NCBI GenBank assembly: GCA_016866415.1
Contig: VGML01000032.1
Span: 1 to 14,740 of the forward strand
Direction of reading: 5' to 3'
DNA length: 14,740 nucleotides
Source of the DNA: Bacteroidota bacterium
GTDB taxonomy: Bacteria; Bacteroidota; Bacteroidia; Flavobacteriales_D; Crocinitomicaceae
Part shown: positions 7,506 to 14,740 of the stretch, one piece after another
How the letters are laid out: the number at the start of each line of letters is the position of its first letter
Numbering within the stretch: the first letter of the stretch is position 1
Program-made: the position numbers and the translations under genes
Notes under the pieces: generated by a model
Seen by the model: the letters and a program-made list of their open reading frames with translations, nothing else
Told to the model about the DNA's origin: nothing
Database searches by the model: none

Positions 7506-7523
7506 GTTGTTTAATTTAACAAC
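7506..7523 (+). promoter_or_regulatory. Second inverted repeat next to the operator candidate
   Basis: GTTGTT (7506-7511) is the exact reverse complement of AACAAC (7518-7523). Counted as 9-base half-sites, only one of nine positions mismatches. It begins 2 bases after the perfect palindrome and ends 5 bases before the ATG. It may be a second repressor half-operator or a leader hairpin that would enclose the translation start region. Confidence 0.4.
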
Positions 7524-7528
7524 GTTTT

Positions 7529-8155
7529 ATGAAAAAAGACAATTCTACCGAACAAAAAATCAAGGATGCGGCAAGAGCAGTGTTCATTGCTAAGGGATTT
7601 TCAGGTTGCTCCACGCGAGAAATTGCAAAAGTAGCTGGAATGAATTTCGCACTTGTTAACTACTATTTTCGTTCGAAGTCACAACTTTTTCAATTGATTT
7701 TCAACGCTGCAATGGAAGATTTTACCAATACAATGGTGGAAGTCTTTAGCAGGGATTTGACTTTGCCTGAAAAAATGAAAATCTTAATTGAAAAGGAGTA
7801 CGAATTTTTATCTCAACACCCAGAGTTGCCTTCTTTTATTATTCAAGAAACCAACCGAGAATCTGAAATTGCTCACGATAATTTAGGATTTTTCCAAAAG
7901 ATTTCTAATACAGGTATTTTTCAACAGTGCTTGGAGGCACAGCAAAAAGGAGAAATGCGCGAAATAAATATTTTCAATTTAACTCTTTTGATTTTATCGA
8001 ATTGTCATTATCCTTTTATGAGTCGAAATATGTTAAAAGGAATGCTCAAATTGGAGGACGCTCAACTCATTCCAAATATTGAAATCCATAAAAAACATGT
8101 TTCAGATTTATTAATAGCTTATTTGTTTCCTAAAATTTCAAACAATGAAGAATAA
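7529..8155 (+). CDS. TetR/AcrR-family transcriptional repressor of the efflux operon
   Basis: A 208-residue regulator of standard TetR length. The N-terminal DNA-binding domain is unmistakable: IKDAARAVFIAKGFSGCSTR leads into the helix-turn-helix at about 27-47 (CSTREIAKVAGMNFALVNYYF), followed by RSKSQLFQLIF. The C-terminal ligand and dimer domain (about 60-208) is all-helical and divergent, so the inducer cannot be predicted. Family knowledge: such proteins bind palindromes as dimers and release DNA when bound to a small molecule, often a pump substrate. It is the first gene of the pump operon, and its last 11 bases overlap the TolC-like gene. With the palindrome just upstream, this implies autoregulation of the whole operon (inference). 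Confidence 0.93.
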   Translation: MKKDNSTEQKIKDAARAVFIAKGFSGCSTREIAKVAGMNFALVNYYFRSKSQLFQLIFNAAMEDFTNTMVEVFSRDLTLPEKMKILIEKEYEFLSQHPELPSFIIQETNRESEIAHDNLGFFQKISNTGIFQQCLEAQQKGEMREINIFNLTLLILSNCHYPFMSRNMLKGMLKLEDAQLIPNIEIHKKHVSDLLIAYLFPKISNNEE

Positions 8156-9455
8156 ATTATTTTCACTACTATTGATTTTGTTTGCTTTTCTGCTCGATTT
8201 TATTTCCTTCTCTCAAAAGATAGATTTGAATACATGTTTGAAAATGGCAGACACTGCAAGTTTAGCAATTAGAAATGCTCGTTTGGATTTGGAAATAAAC
8301 AAGGAGCAAAGTGGGTCGTTTCTTTCCTCCCGTTTACCGCAATTGAATTTTAACGCGGATTACAAATACAATGCGAAAATTCCTGGTCAAGTTGTTCCAG
8401 CTGCTTTTTTTGGCGGTCAACCTGGCACATACTCAACGGTTCAATTTGGTGTTCCATTTGTTTTTAGTAATACCTTACAATTATCCCAAATATTATTCAA
8501 TTCTCAACTAAATTATGGCCTTGAAGCCATAAAAATAAATCGGGAAATCGTTAAGTTGCAAGGTGAAATGACCATTCAAGATATTCGATATCAAGTTTCT
8601 AATACGTATTTTCTAATTCAAACACTTAACAAACAGATTGATTTCGTTGATAGCAACTTATTGAATACGAATCGATTGCTCCAAAATATGGAGAATATGG
8701 TTAAACAAGGACTTGTCATTCAAACGGAAGCGGATAAAATTAAAATCAACGAACTAGGACTTGAAAATACGAAAGCGACGCTTCTTGTCAACAAAGAACA
8801 ATTGATTTCATTGTTGAAAATATTAATTGGTTACCCGAAAGAGAAAGAATTAGTGGTTGAAACAGATAAACTAATTGAAAAAACTATCTTGATTAATAAC
8901 GAATCCAAAAATTACTTAGCACTAAACCTTATCGAGTGGCAGAAAAAAATGAACTTGGAAGAGAAGAAAGGAATCATGATGGGATATTTACCCAATCTTG
9001 CCTTATACGCTGCATACAATTACAATGTGAATCTAAAACCAGAAGACGATTTTAGAAAAGGAATTGATGGAGCTTTCATTGGTTTGCGATTGGATTGGAA
9101 TTTATTTGATGGATTAGATAAGTATCATAAGTATAAAATGAATGCTTTTAACAAGGAAAAATATCAAAATCAGTATGATTTACTTCAGCAACAACTTGAT
9201 TTAGCTGCGGAAAATAATAAGAAGCAAATTGAATTGAAGTCCAAATCATTGGAGTTGACAAAAGAACAGTTGGTGTTAGCTGAAAATGTTTATCGCAATG
9301 CAAATTTAAAGTTTCAACAGGGCTTGATTAGTTCAAATGATCTCATTTTGGCAGATAATGGTTTGCAGCAAGCTCAAACAAATGTTGTGTCGGCATACAT
9401 TCAATTAAGACAAGCAGAATTAGAATATTTAAAATCAATAGGTAACCTTAAATAA
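8145..9455 (+). CDS. TolC-family outer-membrane efflux channel
   Basis: A 436-residue exported protein with a hydrophobic signal peptide (about 1-23, ending near SFSQ) and typical outer-membrane efflux architecture. There are two homologous halves of long amphipathic helices separated by beta segments. The opening LNTCLKMADTASLAIRNARLDLE and the closing RNANLKFQQGLISSNDLILADNGLQQAQ (residues about 381-410) are classic OEP features, as are the LPQLNFNADY and YLPNLALYAAYNY strands before each barrel segment. Family knowledge: it forms a trimeric channel through the outer membrane that docks with the adaptor and RND pump. It overlaps the tetR 3' end by 11 bases and is followed one base later by the adaptor gene, so all are probably translated from one mRNA. 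Confidence 0.93.
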   Translation: MKNKLFSLLLILFAFLLDFISFSQKIDLNTCLKMADTASLAIRNARLDLEINKEQSGSFLSSRLPQLNFNADYKYNAKIPGQVVPAAFFGGQPGTYSTVQFGVPFVFSNTLQLSQILFNSQLNYGLEAIKINREIVKLQGEMTIQDIRYQVSNTYFLIQTLNKQIDFVDSNLLNTNRLLQNMENMVKQGLVIQTEADKIKINELGLENTKATLLVNKEQLISLLKILIGYPKEKELVVETDKLIEKTILINNESKNYLALNLIEWQKKMNLEEKKGIMMGYLPNLALYAAYNYNVNLKPEDDFRKGIDGAFIGLRLDWNLFDGLDKYHKYKMNAFNKEKYQNQYDLLQQQLDLAAENNKKQIELKSKSLELTKEQLVLAENVYRNANLKFQQGLISSNDLILADNGLQQAQTNVVSAYIQLRQAELEYLKSIGNLK

Positions 9456-9456
9456 A

Positions 9457-10512
9457 ATGAAAAGAGTAATTACAATTTCAGTCATCGTGGTTGTATTAAT
9501 CGTTCTAACCGCGATAAAACTTAAGTCGAACAAGAAAGCAGTAGAGGAGAAACTCTATATTCGTGATTCTACAGAAGCAATTTTGGTAGCAACAACTTCA
9601 CCCGATTTGCATTCATTCGAAAAATCCCTTTCATTTCTCGGTGTATTTGATGCATTGCATCAAAATAATGTTGCATCTGATGGCTCTGGTAAACTGATTA
9701 AGTTGTTTGTTGAAGAAGGGGATATTGTAAAAGCAGGTCAAACGATTGCAAAATTGGATGATGAAATGGTTTTGCTGCAAATTCAAAATGTACAACTGAA
9801 TATTGAACAATTGAAAAATGACAATGCTCGCTTTTCTGCACTTAAAAAAGAAAATGTGGTTTCGAATACTGAGGCAGAGAAAGTGGAATTGGGTTTGAAA
9901 TCCGCCGAGGTTCAATTGAAGCAATTACAAAAACAACTTCGCTCCACCTCAATTGTCGCACCTTTTAGCGGAGTGGTTAGTAAAAAATTGGTTGATTTAG
10001 GTTCAATGGTTATGCCCGGAACACCTATTATAGAATTAACTGATGTATCGTCTCTCAAATTAACTGTTTCAGTTCCGGAACGAGATGTTTTAAAATTTTC
10101 GAAAGGTCAGAAGGTTGTTGCGAAAGCTGATGTGTATGGAGATAGAGATTTTAACGGAACTATAACGAACATTGCCGTGCAAGCAGACGCATCTCATAAT
10201 TTTAAAGTTCAATCAACCGTTCTTAATTCAAATGAAAATAAGTTGATGGCCGGAATGTATGGCTCTGTTTCATTGAATAATTCAAAAAGTACAACCGCAC
10301 TTTCTGTCCCAAGAAAAGCTTTAATTGGTTCTTCAAAAAGTCCTAAGGTTTATGTAGTTAGAGGTGGAAAGGCACGCTTGGTTTCCTTTAATGCAGGAAC
10401 CTCCGATGGTGAATTCATTGAAGTAGTTTCAGGATTGACAGCAAATGATAAAGTTGTAGTCAAAGGCCAAGTAAACTTGCAAGATAATTCAAACGTGAAA
10501 ATCGCAAAATAA
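9457..10512 (+). CDS. RND-pump periplasmic adaptor (HlyD/AcrA-type membrane fusion protein)
   Basis: A 351-residue adaptor anchored by a single N-terminal membrane helix (residues 4-20) and lacking a lipobox. Domain order is canonical. Lipoyl half-motif 1 is at about 73-102 (GSGKLIKLFVEEGDIVKAGQTIAKLDD). A short coiled-coil hairpin spans about 103-163. Lipoyl half 2 is at 166-196 (IVAPFSGVVSKKLVDLGSMVMPGTPIIELTD). A beta-barrel (about 198-275) and a membrane-proximal domain (about 280-351) follow. Family knowledge: hexamers bridge the RND pump and the TolC channel. The short coiled coil fits the compact Bacteroidota type. It lies one base after the TolC-like gene and six bases before the pump. 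Confidence 0.93.
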   Translation: MKRVITISVIVVVLIVLTAIKLKSNKKAVEEKLYIRDSTEAILVATTSPDLHSFEKSLSFLGVFDALHQNNVASDGSGKLIKLFVEEGDIVKAGQTIAKLDDEMVLLQIQNVQLNIEQLKNDNARFSALKKENVVSNTEAEKVELGLKSAEVQLKQLQKQLRSTSIVAPFSGVVSKKLVDLGSMVMPGTPIIELTDVSSLKLTVSVPERDVLKFSKGQKVVAKADVYGDRDFNGTITNIAVQADASHNFKVQSTVLNSNENKLMAGMYGSVSLNNSKSTTALSVPRKALIGSSKSPKVYVVRGGKARLVSFNAGTSDGEFIEVVSGLTANDKVVVKGQVNLQDNSNVKIAK

Positions 10513-10518
10513 GAAATT

Positions 10519-13500
10519 ATGACACTGACCGAATTATCGATCAAACGCCCGTCGTTTATTATTGTTGTTTTTACTATTCTCATTGGTGGAGGATTACTTT
10601 GTTACAATCAATTGAGTTATGAGCTTTTACCCGATTTCTCTCCGCCGATTTTAACCATTACGACAACTTATCCTGGAGCTTCACCCGCAACTGTTGAAAG
10701 TCAGGTTTCAAAACCATTGGAAGACGCACTAAGTGGATTGGAAAACATTAGTGAGGTAACTTGTTTTTCTTTAGATAATGCTTCTGTCGTTCTATTGGAA
10801 TTCAAAGCATCAGCCAACATTGATAATGCTTTAGAAGATTGCCAACGAAAAATAAATAATGTTCAAAATTCACTGCCTGACGGAGCCAAAACTCCTGTAG
10901 TAGCGAAGATTGAGCCTAATGCATCACCCGTTTTACAAGTTAGTGCTGTCGCTTCCAAAATGGAGGATCGTGAATTTATGCAACTGATGGACGATGAAAT
11001 CATTCCGCAAATCAAACAAACCAAAGGTGTTGCTGAAGTTCAAGTAATTGGGGGGGAAAACCGAGCATTTCGCGTGAATGTTGACAAAGATAAAATACGT
11101 CGCTATGGTCTTTCTTTAAATACGATTAATCAGGCAATTGCAGGTGCCAACGTCGAATTCCCTACAGGGAAGGTAAAAGATGCTAGCGAACAAATGACCG
11201 TTCGATTAGCCGGAAAATTTTCTTCCGTAAAGGAGTTGGAAAACTTGATTATTTTCTCCCGTGGAACTTCGCCGGTGCGATTAGGTGATGTTGCGGAAGT
11301 AATTGATGCCATTGAAGATCAAACAACTGTTTGTCGCTTAAATGGCGTAAATGGTGTTGGAATGCGAATTAAAAAGCAGAGTGATGCGAATGCTGTGGAT
11401 ATGTCAACTGCAACGAAGGACAAATTCAAAGATCTTGAGAAGAAATATGAAAAAGAAGGTCTAAAATTTACAGTCGCAACAGATACGTCTATTCCAACAA
11501 TAGATTCGGTAGATGCGGTAATTCATGATCTAGAACTCGCGGTAATTCTCGTCGCTGCGGTAATGTTACTTTTCTTGCATAGTTTGAGAAATGCGTTTAT
11601 CGTTTTGATTTCTATTCCAGCTTCTTTGATTTCAACGTTTATTGCAATGTATTTATTTGGTTATACGCTTAACTTGATGACCTTGCTTGCGATGTCATTG
11701 GTAATTGGAATTCTAGTTGATGACTCTATCGTTGTATTGGAAAATATCTATCGCCATTTGCAAATGGGTAAACATCGCCGAGTTGCTGCCCTCGAAGGAA
11801 GAAATGAAATTGGATTCACTGCTCTAGCAATCACATTGGTTGACGTAGTGGTATTCTCTCCAGTTGTTTTTATAGAAGGTACAATTTCGGATATTTTACA
11901 TCAGTTTTCAATTGTAGTTGTCGTCTCAACGCTAATGTCCTTATTCGTTTGTTTCACGCTGACTCCTTGGCTGGCCTCGCGCTTTGCAAAGGAAACAAAG
12001 TTGAATCCAAAAAATCCATTTCAAGCCTTTTTACTATGGTTTGAAAGACGACTTACCATTTTTACAGAACAATATGTAAAATTAGTAGGGTGGACCTTGC
12101 GACATAAAATTGTTACCACGCTGATTATTTTCGGAATATTTGCAAGTACAATAGCGATTATGTCCTTGGGAATCGTGGGACAAGAATTTGTAGCGCAAGG
12201 AGATCAAGGGAAATTTATGATCAAATTGAAATATGATAAAAGCACTACTTTCCAAGAAAACAATTCAACAACACTTAAAATTGAACAATTACTACTAGCT
12301 CAAAACGAAATTGTTGATATCGTTTTTGCAAATGTCGGAGGACCAAGTTCAGGAATGGGTGCAGCATCTTTTGGTTCTGAGAATAGATCGGAGTTAACTG
12401 TAAAAATGAAACCGGGTATGCAGAAGAAATTCCCAACCATTCAATACATGACGGCGATTCGAAAAAAAATTGAAGATAAATACCCAGGAATAGAGGTGAA
12501 GGCAATCAACATCGGAATGGTGGAATCCGAAGAAGCTCCAATAGAAATCTTCTTGTCTTCAGATGACAGCGAACTTTTAATGAAAGAGGCTAAACGATTG
12601 AAAGAGATGATTTTAAACATTCCTGGAGCGAAAGACCCGACGATTTCGACTGAGGATATATCTCCTGAAGTCCGTATTGATTTAGATCGGGAGAAGATGG
12701 GACAATTGGGTCTACCAATCGCAATTATTGGAATTCAGTTACAAAATGCGCTTACCGGAAATACGGATGCGCAATTCGATGAAAAAGGTCAGGAATACGA
12801 TATTCGTGTGATGATGGATCCGAATGATCGAAAAAATGTGGACGATTTGAATAGTCTGACATTTGCAGCGAATGATGGTAAACAAGTTCGATTGAGTGAA
12901 TTTGCCAAAGTAACTGTTGACAATGCCGCAGGATCACTTGAACGAAAGAATCGAATCTCAAATACAACACTTCGATGTTATGTATTGGGCACAGCTGCCG
13001 GAAATGTATCATCAGCAATAGAAACTTATTTAAAAAAGAATCCATTGGATCCAAATGTGCGGATGCTTTGGGGTGGAGAAGTAAAACGTCAAAAAGAATC
13101 AATGGGAGCTTTGGGAACTGCTATGGGAATTGGTTTTATACTCGTTTATTTAATCATGGTGGCGCTTTACGACAATTTTATTTATCCGTTCGTTGTTATT
13201 TTCTCGATTCCAGTTGCTTTGATTGGAGCATTATTAGCCTTAAATCTAAGCTCGTCTAATATGGGGATTTTTACAATGCTTGGAATGTTGATGTTACTCG
13301 GTCTAGTCGCCAAAAATGCAATTTTGATTGTCGATTTCACCAATCATTTAAAGGAAAAAGGACTTTCGACTTATAATGCACTATTGGAATCCGTCAGTGA
13401 AAGGATGCGTCCAATTTTAATGACTACAATCGCAATGGTAATTGGTATGATTCCAATTGCAATAGCTGAAGGTTCTGGAGCAGAATGGAAAAATGGACTG

Positions 13501-13641
13501 GCCTGGATTCTAATCGGTGGATTAACGAGCTCCATGTTTCTAACAATCATTGTTGTACCAATGATTTACTATGTTGTCGATCGAATTCAGGATAAGTTAA
13601 GGCCAAAGAATAAAATTCAGACAGATAACAGACTAGATTAA
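10519..13641 (+). CDS. RND-superfamily efflux pump (HAE1/AcrB-like inner-membrane transporter)
   Basis: A 1040-residue transporter, close to AcrB length. TM1 (about 12-28) follows the conserved LSIKRPSF. The porter domain contains YPGASPATVESQVSKPLEDAL (51-71). The proton-relay pair in TM4 is intact (VDDSIVVLEN, Asp401 and Asp402), and the partner lysine in TM10 is present (LVAKNAILIVDF, Lys932). The FIEG and TLTPWLASRF segments of the first TM bundle and the RMRPILMTT segment of the second are also conserved, so the pump looks functional. Family knowledge: it is a trimeric proton-driven exporter of hydrophobic compounds and biocides. Substrate specificity is not predictable. A G7 run (11050-11056) lies in the porter region. 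It is the last gene of the efflux operon. No convincing terminator follows, only AT-rich sequence. Confidence 0.95.
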   Translation: MTLTELSIKRPSFIIVVFTILIGGGLLCYNQLSYELLPDFSPPILTITTTYPGASPATVESQVSKPLEDALSGLENISEVTCFSLDNASVVLLEFKASANIDNALEDCQRKINNVQNSLPDGAKTPVVAKIEPNASPVLQVSAVASKMEDREFMQLMDDEIIPQIKQTKGVAEVQVIGGENRAFRVNVDKDKIRRYGLSLNTINQAIAGANVEFPTGKVKDASEQMTVRLAGKFSSVKELENLIIFSRGTSPVRLGDVAEVIDAIEDQTTVCRLNGVNGVGMRIKKQSDANAVDMSTATKDKFKDLEKKYEKEGLKFTVATDTSIPTIDSVDAVIHDLELAVILVAAVMLLFLHSLRNAFIVLISIPASLISTFIAMYLFGYTLNLMTLLAMSLVIGILVDDSIVVLENIYRHLQMGKHRRVAALEGRNEIGFTALAITLVDVVVFSPVVFIEGTISDILHQFSIVVVVSTLMSLFVCFTLTPWLASRFAKETKLNPKNPFQAFLLWFERRLTIFTEQYVKLVGWTLRHKIVTTLIIFGIFASTIAIMSLGIVGQEFVAQGDQGKFMIKLKYDKSTTFQENNSTTLKIEQLLLAQNEIVDIVFANVGGPSSGMGAASFGSENRSELTVKMKPGMQKKFPTIQYMTAIRKKIEDKYPGIEVKAINIGMVESEEAPIEIFLSSDDSELLMKEAKRLKEMILNIPGAKDPTISTEDISPEVRIDLDREKMGQLGLPIAIIGIQLQNALTGNTDAQFDEKGQEYDIRVMMDPNDRKNVDDLNSLTFAANDGKQVRLSEFAKVTVDNAAGSLERKNRISNTTLRCYVLGTAAGNVSSAIETYLKKNPLDPNVRMLWGGEVKRQKESMGALGTAMGIGFILVYLIMVALYDNFIYPFVVIFSIPVALIGALLALNLSSSNMGIFTMLGMLMLLGLVAKNAILIVDFTNHLKEKGLSTYNALLESVSERMRPILMTTIAMVIGMIPIAIAEGSGAEWKNGLAWILIGGLTSSMFLTIIVVPMIYYVVDRIQDKLRPKNKIQTDNRLD

Positions 13642-13783
13642 GTATTTTTTGGAAAATTTTGAGATGGTTTTTTTACAAAATGATAATTCAAGAATAGATT
13701 AGAATTATTAAAAATAAGTTGAATCTTGTTGTTATAAAATAGTTGAAACTTCGTATTGTAGATAATCTCTAATTTTTTCAATT

Positions 13784-14317
13784 ATGTCTGGTTTATTTGA
13801 TTCTCCTTTTTTCAATTCTTTAGTATTCAAGAAATTACTTACCTATTCGCGAATATTTTCATTAGTTATTTTTGGTTTAGGTTCAATTTCTATTGTGGCG
13901 CACTTGTTGTTTTCTTCTCCACGGATCCCTGGTGATCTGATTTTTTTTGAAGTTGGATTGATGACATTCTCAGTTTATTTTATATATTCTATTTTTAAGG
14001 CAGGATTAAATCTTTTTGAGCGTTTATTTTATGGGTGGTTTTGTATATTCATGATAAGTATTATTTTCTCAATAATGCATTGGCCAGGAACTAATTTTCT
14101 TCTGGTTTTAAATTTTGTTGGATTAGTAGGGTTATTAGTTGTTTCCATTTTTAAAAGACAAGCTAAAATTCATTTTCCAACTGAGGATGCTGTGCTCGTC
14201 TTTTCGATTCTAGTAACAGTAATTATCTTCCTTTTTTTAACTCCTAAAATGATGGAGAAATATAGAAAACTTGAGGAGGCTTATGAAAGAGGTGAGAAGA
14301 TAGAAATCAATAAATGA
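13784..14317 (+). CDS. Unrecognised five-TM membrane protein with GldL-like HWPG motif
   Basis: A 177-residue hydrophobic protein with about five membrane helices (roughly 24-43, 51-71, 81-98, 104-123, 135-153) and a charged C-terminal tail (154-177, EKYRKLEEAYERGEKIEINK). A His-Trp-Pro-Gly at 99-102 between helices 3 and 4, followed by a hydrophobic LLVLNFVGLVGLL stretch, resembles the short helix-HWPG-helix segment of the gliding-motility protein GldL and related Bacteroidota membrane proteins. This is a motif resemblance only, and I do not claim the protein is GldL. The start ATG lies 142 bases after the pump gene, in AT-rich DNA with no clear promoter, so its operon membership is uncertain. 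Confidence 0.8.
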   Translation: MSGLFDSPFFNSLVFKKLLTYSRIFSLVIFGLGSISIVAHLLFSSPRIPGDLIFFEVGLMTFSVYFIYSIFKAGLNLFERLFYGWFCIFMISIIFSIMHWPGTNFLLVLNFVGLVGLLVVSIFKRQAKIHFPTEDAVLVFSILVTVIIFLFLTPKMMEKYRKLEEAYERGEKIEINK

Positions 14318-14367
14318 GTTTAATGATGACTACATTTTCAATTTGTTCTTTTTCATACAACGATTAA

Positions 14368-14740
14368 ATGAATTCAAAAAAAATATTCCTTGCTTTAAAC
14401 AGGGAAATATTTAGCGGTGAAAATCCAAATCGAAGGGTTTTGTCGAAAGACGAAACCCTTATTTTTAATTATCGTTCAGGAATTAGCACGGCAATAAGAC
14501 AAGAAAATAGGGCTAAGGAATTACCATTTTTTGTGGCACTTAATAACCTTTATTCAGGAACAAATTTCCCCCTTTTAACGAATTCAGGAACATTACTTTT
14601 GTTTCGTAAATTCAATTTAAATCATCATGTTTTTAATTGTTTGGAATATTCTTTCAAAGCATTGAGAACGCAAGATTTCGCAAATGATCCTAAGTTTTGG
14701 GAACACTATTTACATTTTTTTAGTCTGAATACTCGAGATG
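14368..14740 (+). CDS. Unrecognised gene, 3'-truncated by window end
   Basis: ATG 14368 immediately follows an in-frame TAA (14365-14367) and opens 124 codons without a stop to the window edge. In DNA this AT-rich, such a long open frame is unlikely by chance. The three reverse frames all close within about 40 bases of the edge, so the + frame is the best supported. The product begins MNSKKIFLALNREIFSGENP and continues with ordinary soluble-looking sequence (SGTNFPLLTNSGTLLLFRKF; KFWEHYLHFFSLNTRD). There is no signal peptide or membrane helix in the visible part, and I recognise no family. A terminator-like hairpin spans codons 22-31, which raises the alternative that the true start is a later non-ATG codon such as GTG 14533. 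It begins 50 bases after the previous stop. Confidence 0.65.
   Translation, partial: MNSKKIFLALNREIFSGENPNRRVLSKDETLIFNYRSGISTAIRQENRAKELPFFVALNNLYSGTNFPLLTNSGTLLLFRKFNLNHHVFNCLEYSFKALRTQDFANDPKFWEHYLHFFSLNTRD
14433..14469 (+). terminator. Terminator-like hairpin with GAAA tetraloop inside the last gene
   Basis: AAGGGTTTTGTC (14433-14444) pairs over all 12 positions (one G-U) with GACGAAACCCTT (14449-14460) around a C(GAAA)G tetraloop, and ATTTTTAAT follows. This is as good as the terminator at 2741. It lies 116 bases after the stop at 14317. Its placement within the first 33 codons of the downstream open frame is unusual: it may be an upstream-gene terminator, an attenuator, or simply a coding coincidence. 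Confidence 0.5.

Noticed and set aside
12975..13259. 94-codon + strand open frame inside the RND gene
   Set aside because: It lies entirely within the clearly conserved transporter frame and has no independent evidence. It is an overlapping shadow, as are the reverse-strand open frames elsewhere.
13681..13710. AT-rich inverted repeat TGATAATTC / GAATTATTA after the RND gene, considered as a terminator
   Set aside because: The stem is AT-only apart from one or two pairs, the loop is 12 bases and no T-run follows, so it is not convincing. The rest of 13642-13783 shows nothing I can support.

Overview
All recognisable genes lie on the + strand of an AT-rich sequence. The window looks like a chromosome segment from a Bacteroidota bacterium, most likely Flavobacteriales. 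Four things point there: a type IX secretion (T9SS) type B/CHU_C C-terminal domain, start codons with A/T-rich leaders and no Shine-Dalgarno, a textbook TTG-N19-TAnnTTTG promoter before rpsP, and an S16 protein with a long low-complexity tail. The genus is not determinable from what I can see.

Layout. (1) 2-2650: the C-terminal 882 residues of a giant secreted, cysteine-containing Ig-like repeat protein, beginning with a near-identical 195-bp tandem array. It ends in a PKD-like domain and a T9SS sorting domain and is followed by an intrinsic terminator (2741-2780). (2) 2880-6161: a probable cell-surface polysaccharide cluster of a Gfo/Idh/MocA sugar dehydrogenase, an unrecognised lipoprotein, and a polyprenyl-phosphate sugar-1-phosphate transferase that starts on the last base of the lipoprotein stop codon. 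(3) 6168-7419: rpsP-rimM (ribosomal protein S16 and the 30S maturation factor RimM) behind a strong promoter and a short leader hairpin. (4) 7484-13641: a self-contained tripartite efflux operon of TetR repressor, TolC-like outer-membrane channel, periplasmic adaptor and RND pump. The genes overlap or are 1-6 bases apart. A perfect 20-bp palindrome and a second imperfect inverted repeat just upstream of tetR are the obvious operator candidates. (5) 13784-14740: an unrecognised five-TM protein carrying a GldL-like HWPG motif, then the start of an unrecognised gene that runs off the window. The latter has a terminator-like hairpin inside its first 33 codons.

How they work together: the efflux operon is a standard regulated exporter module, and the sugar dehydrogenase and initiating glycosyltransferase fit surface glycan synthesis. 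The repeat protein is an exported surface protein or adhesin. I found no mobile element, CRISPR array, tRNA or rRNA. I see no convincing previously undescribed system. The least explained items are the homogenised repeat array, the palindromic operators, the hairpin in the last gene and the unrecognised lipoprotein.
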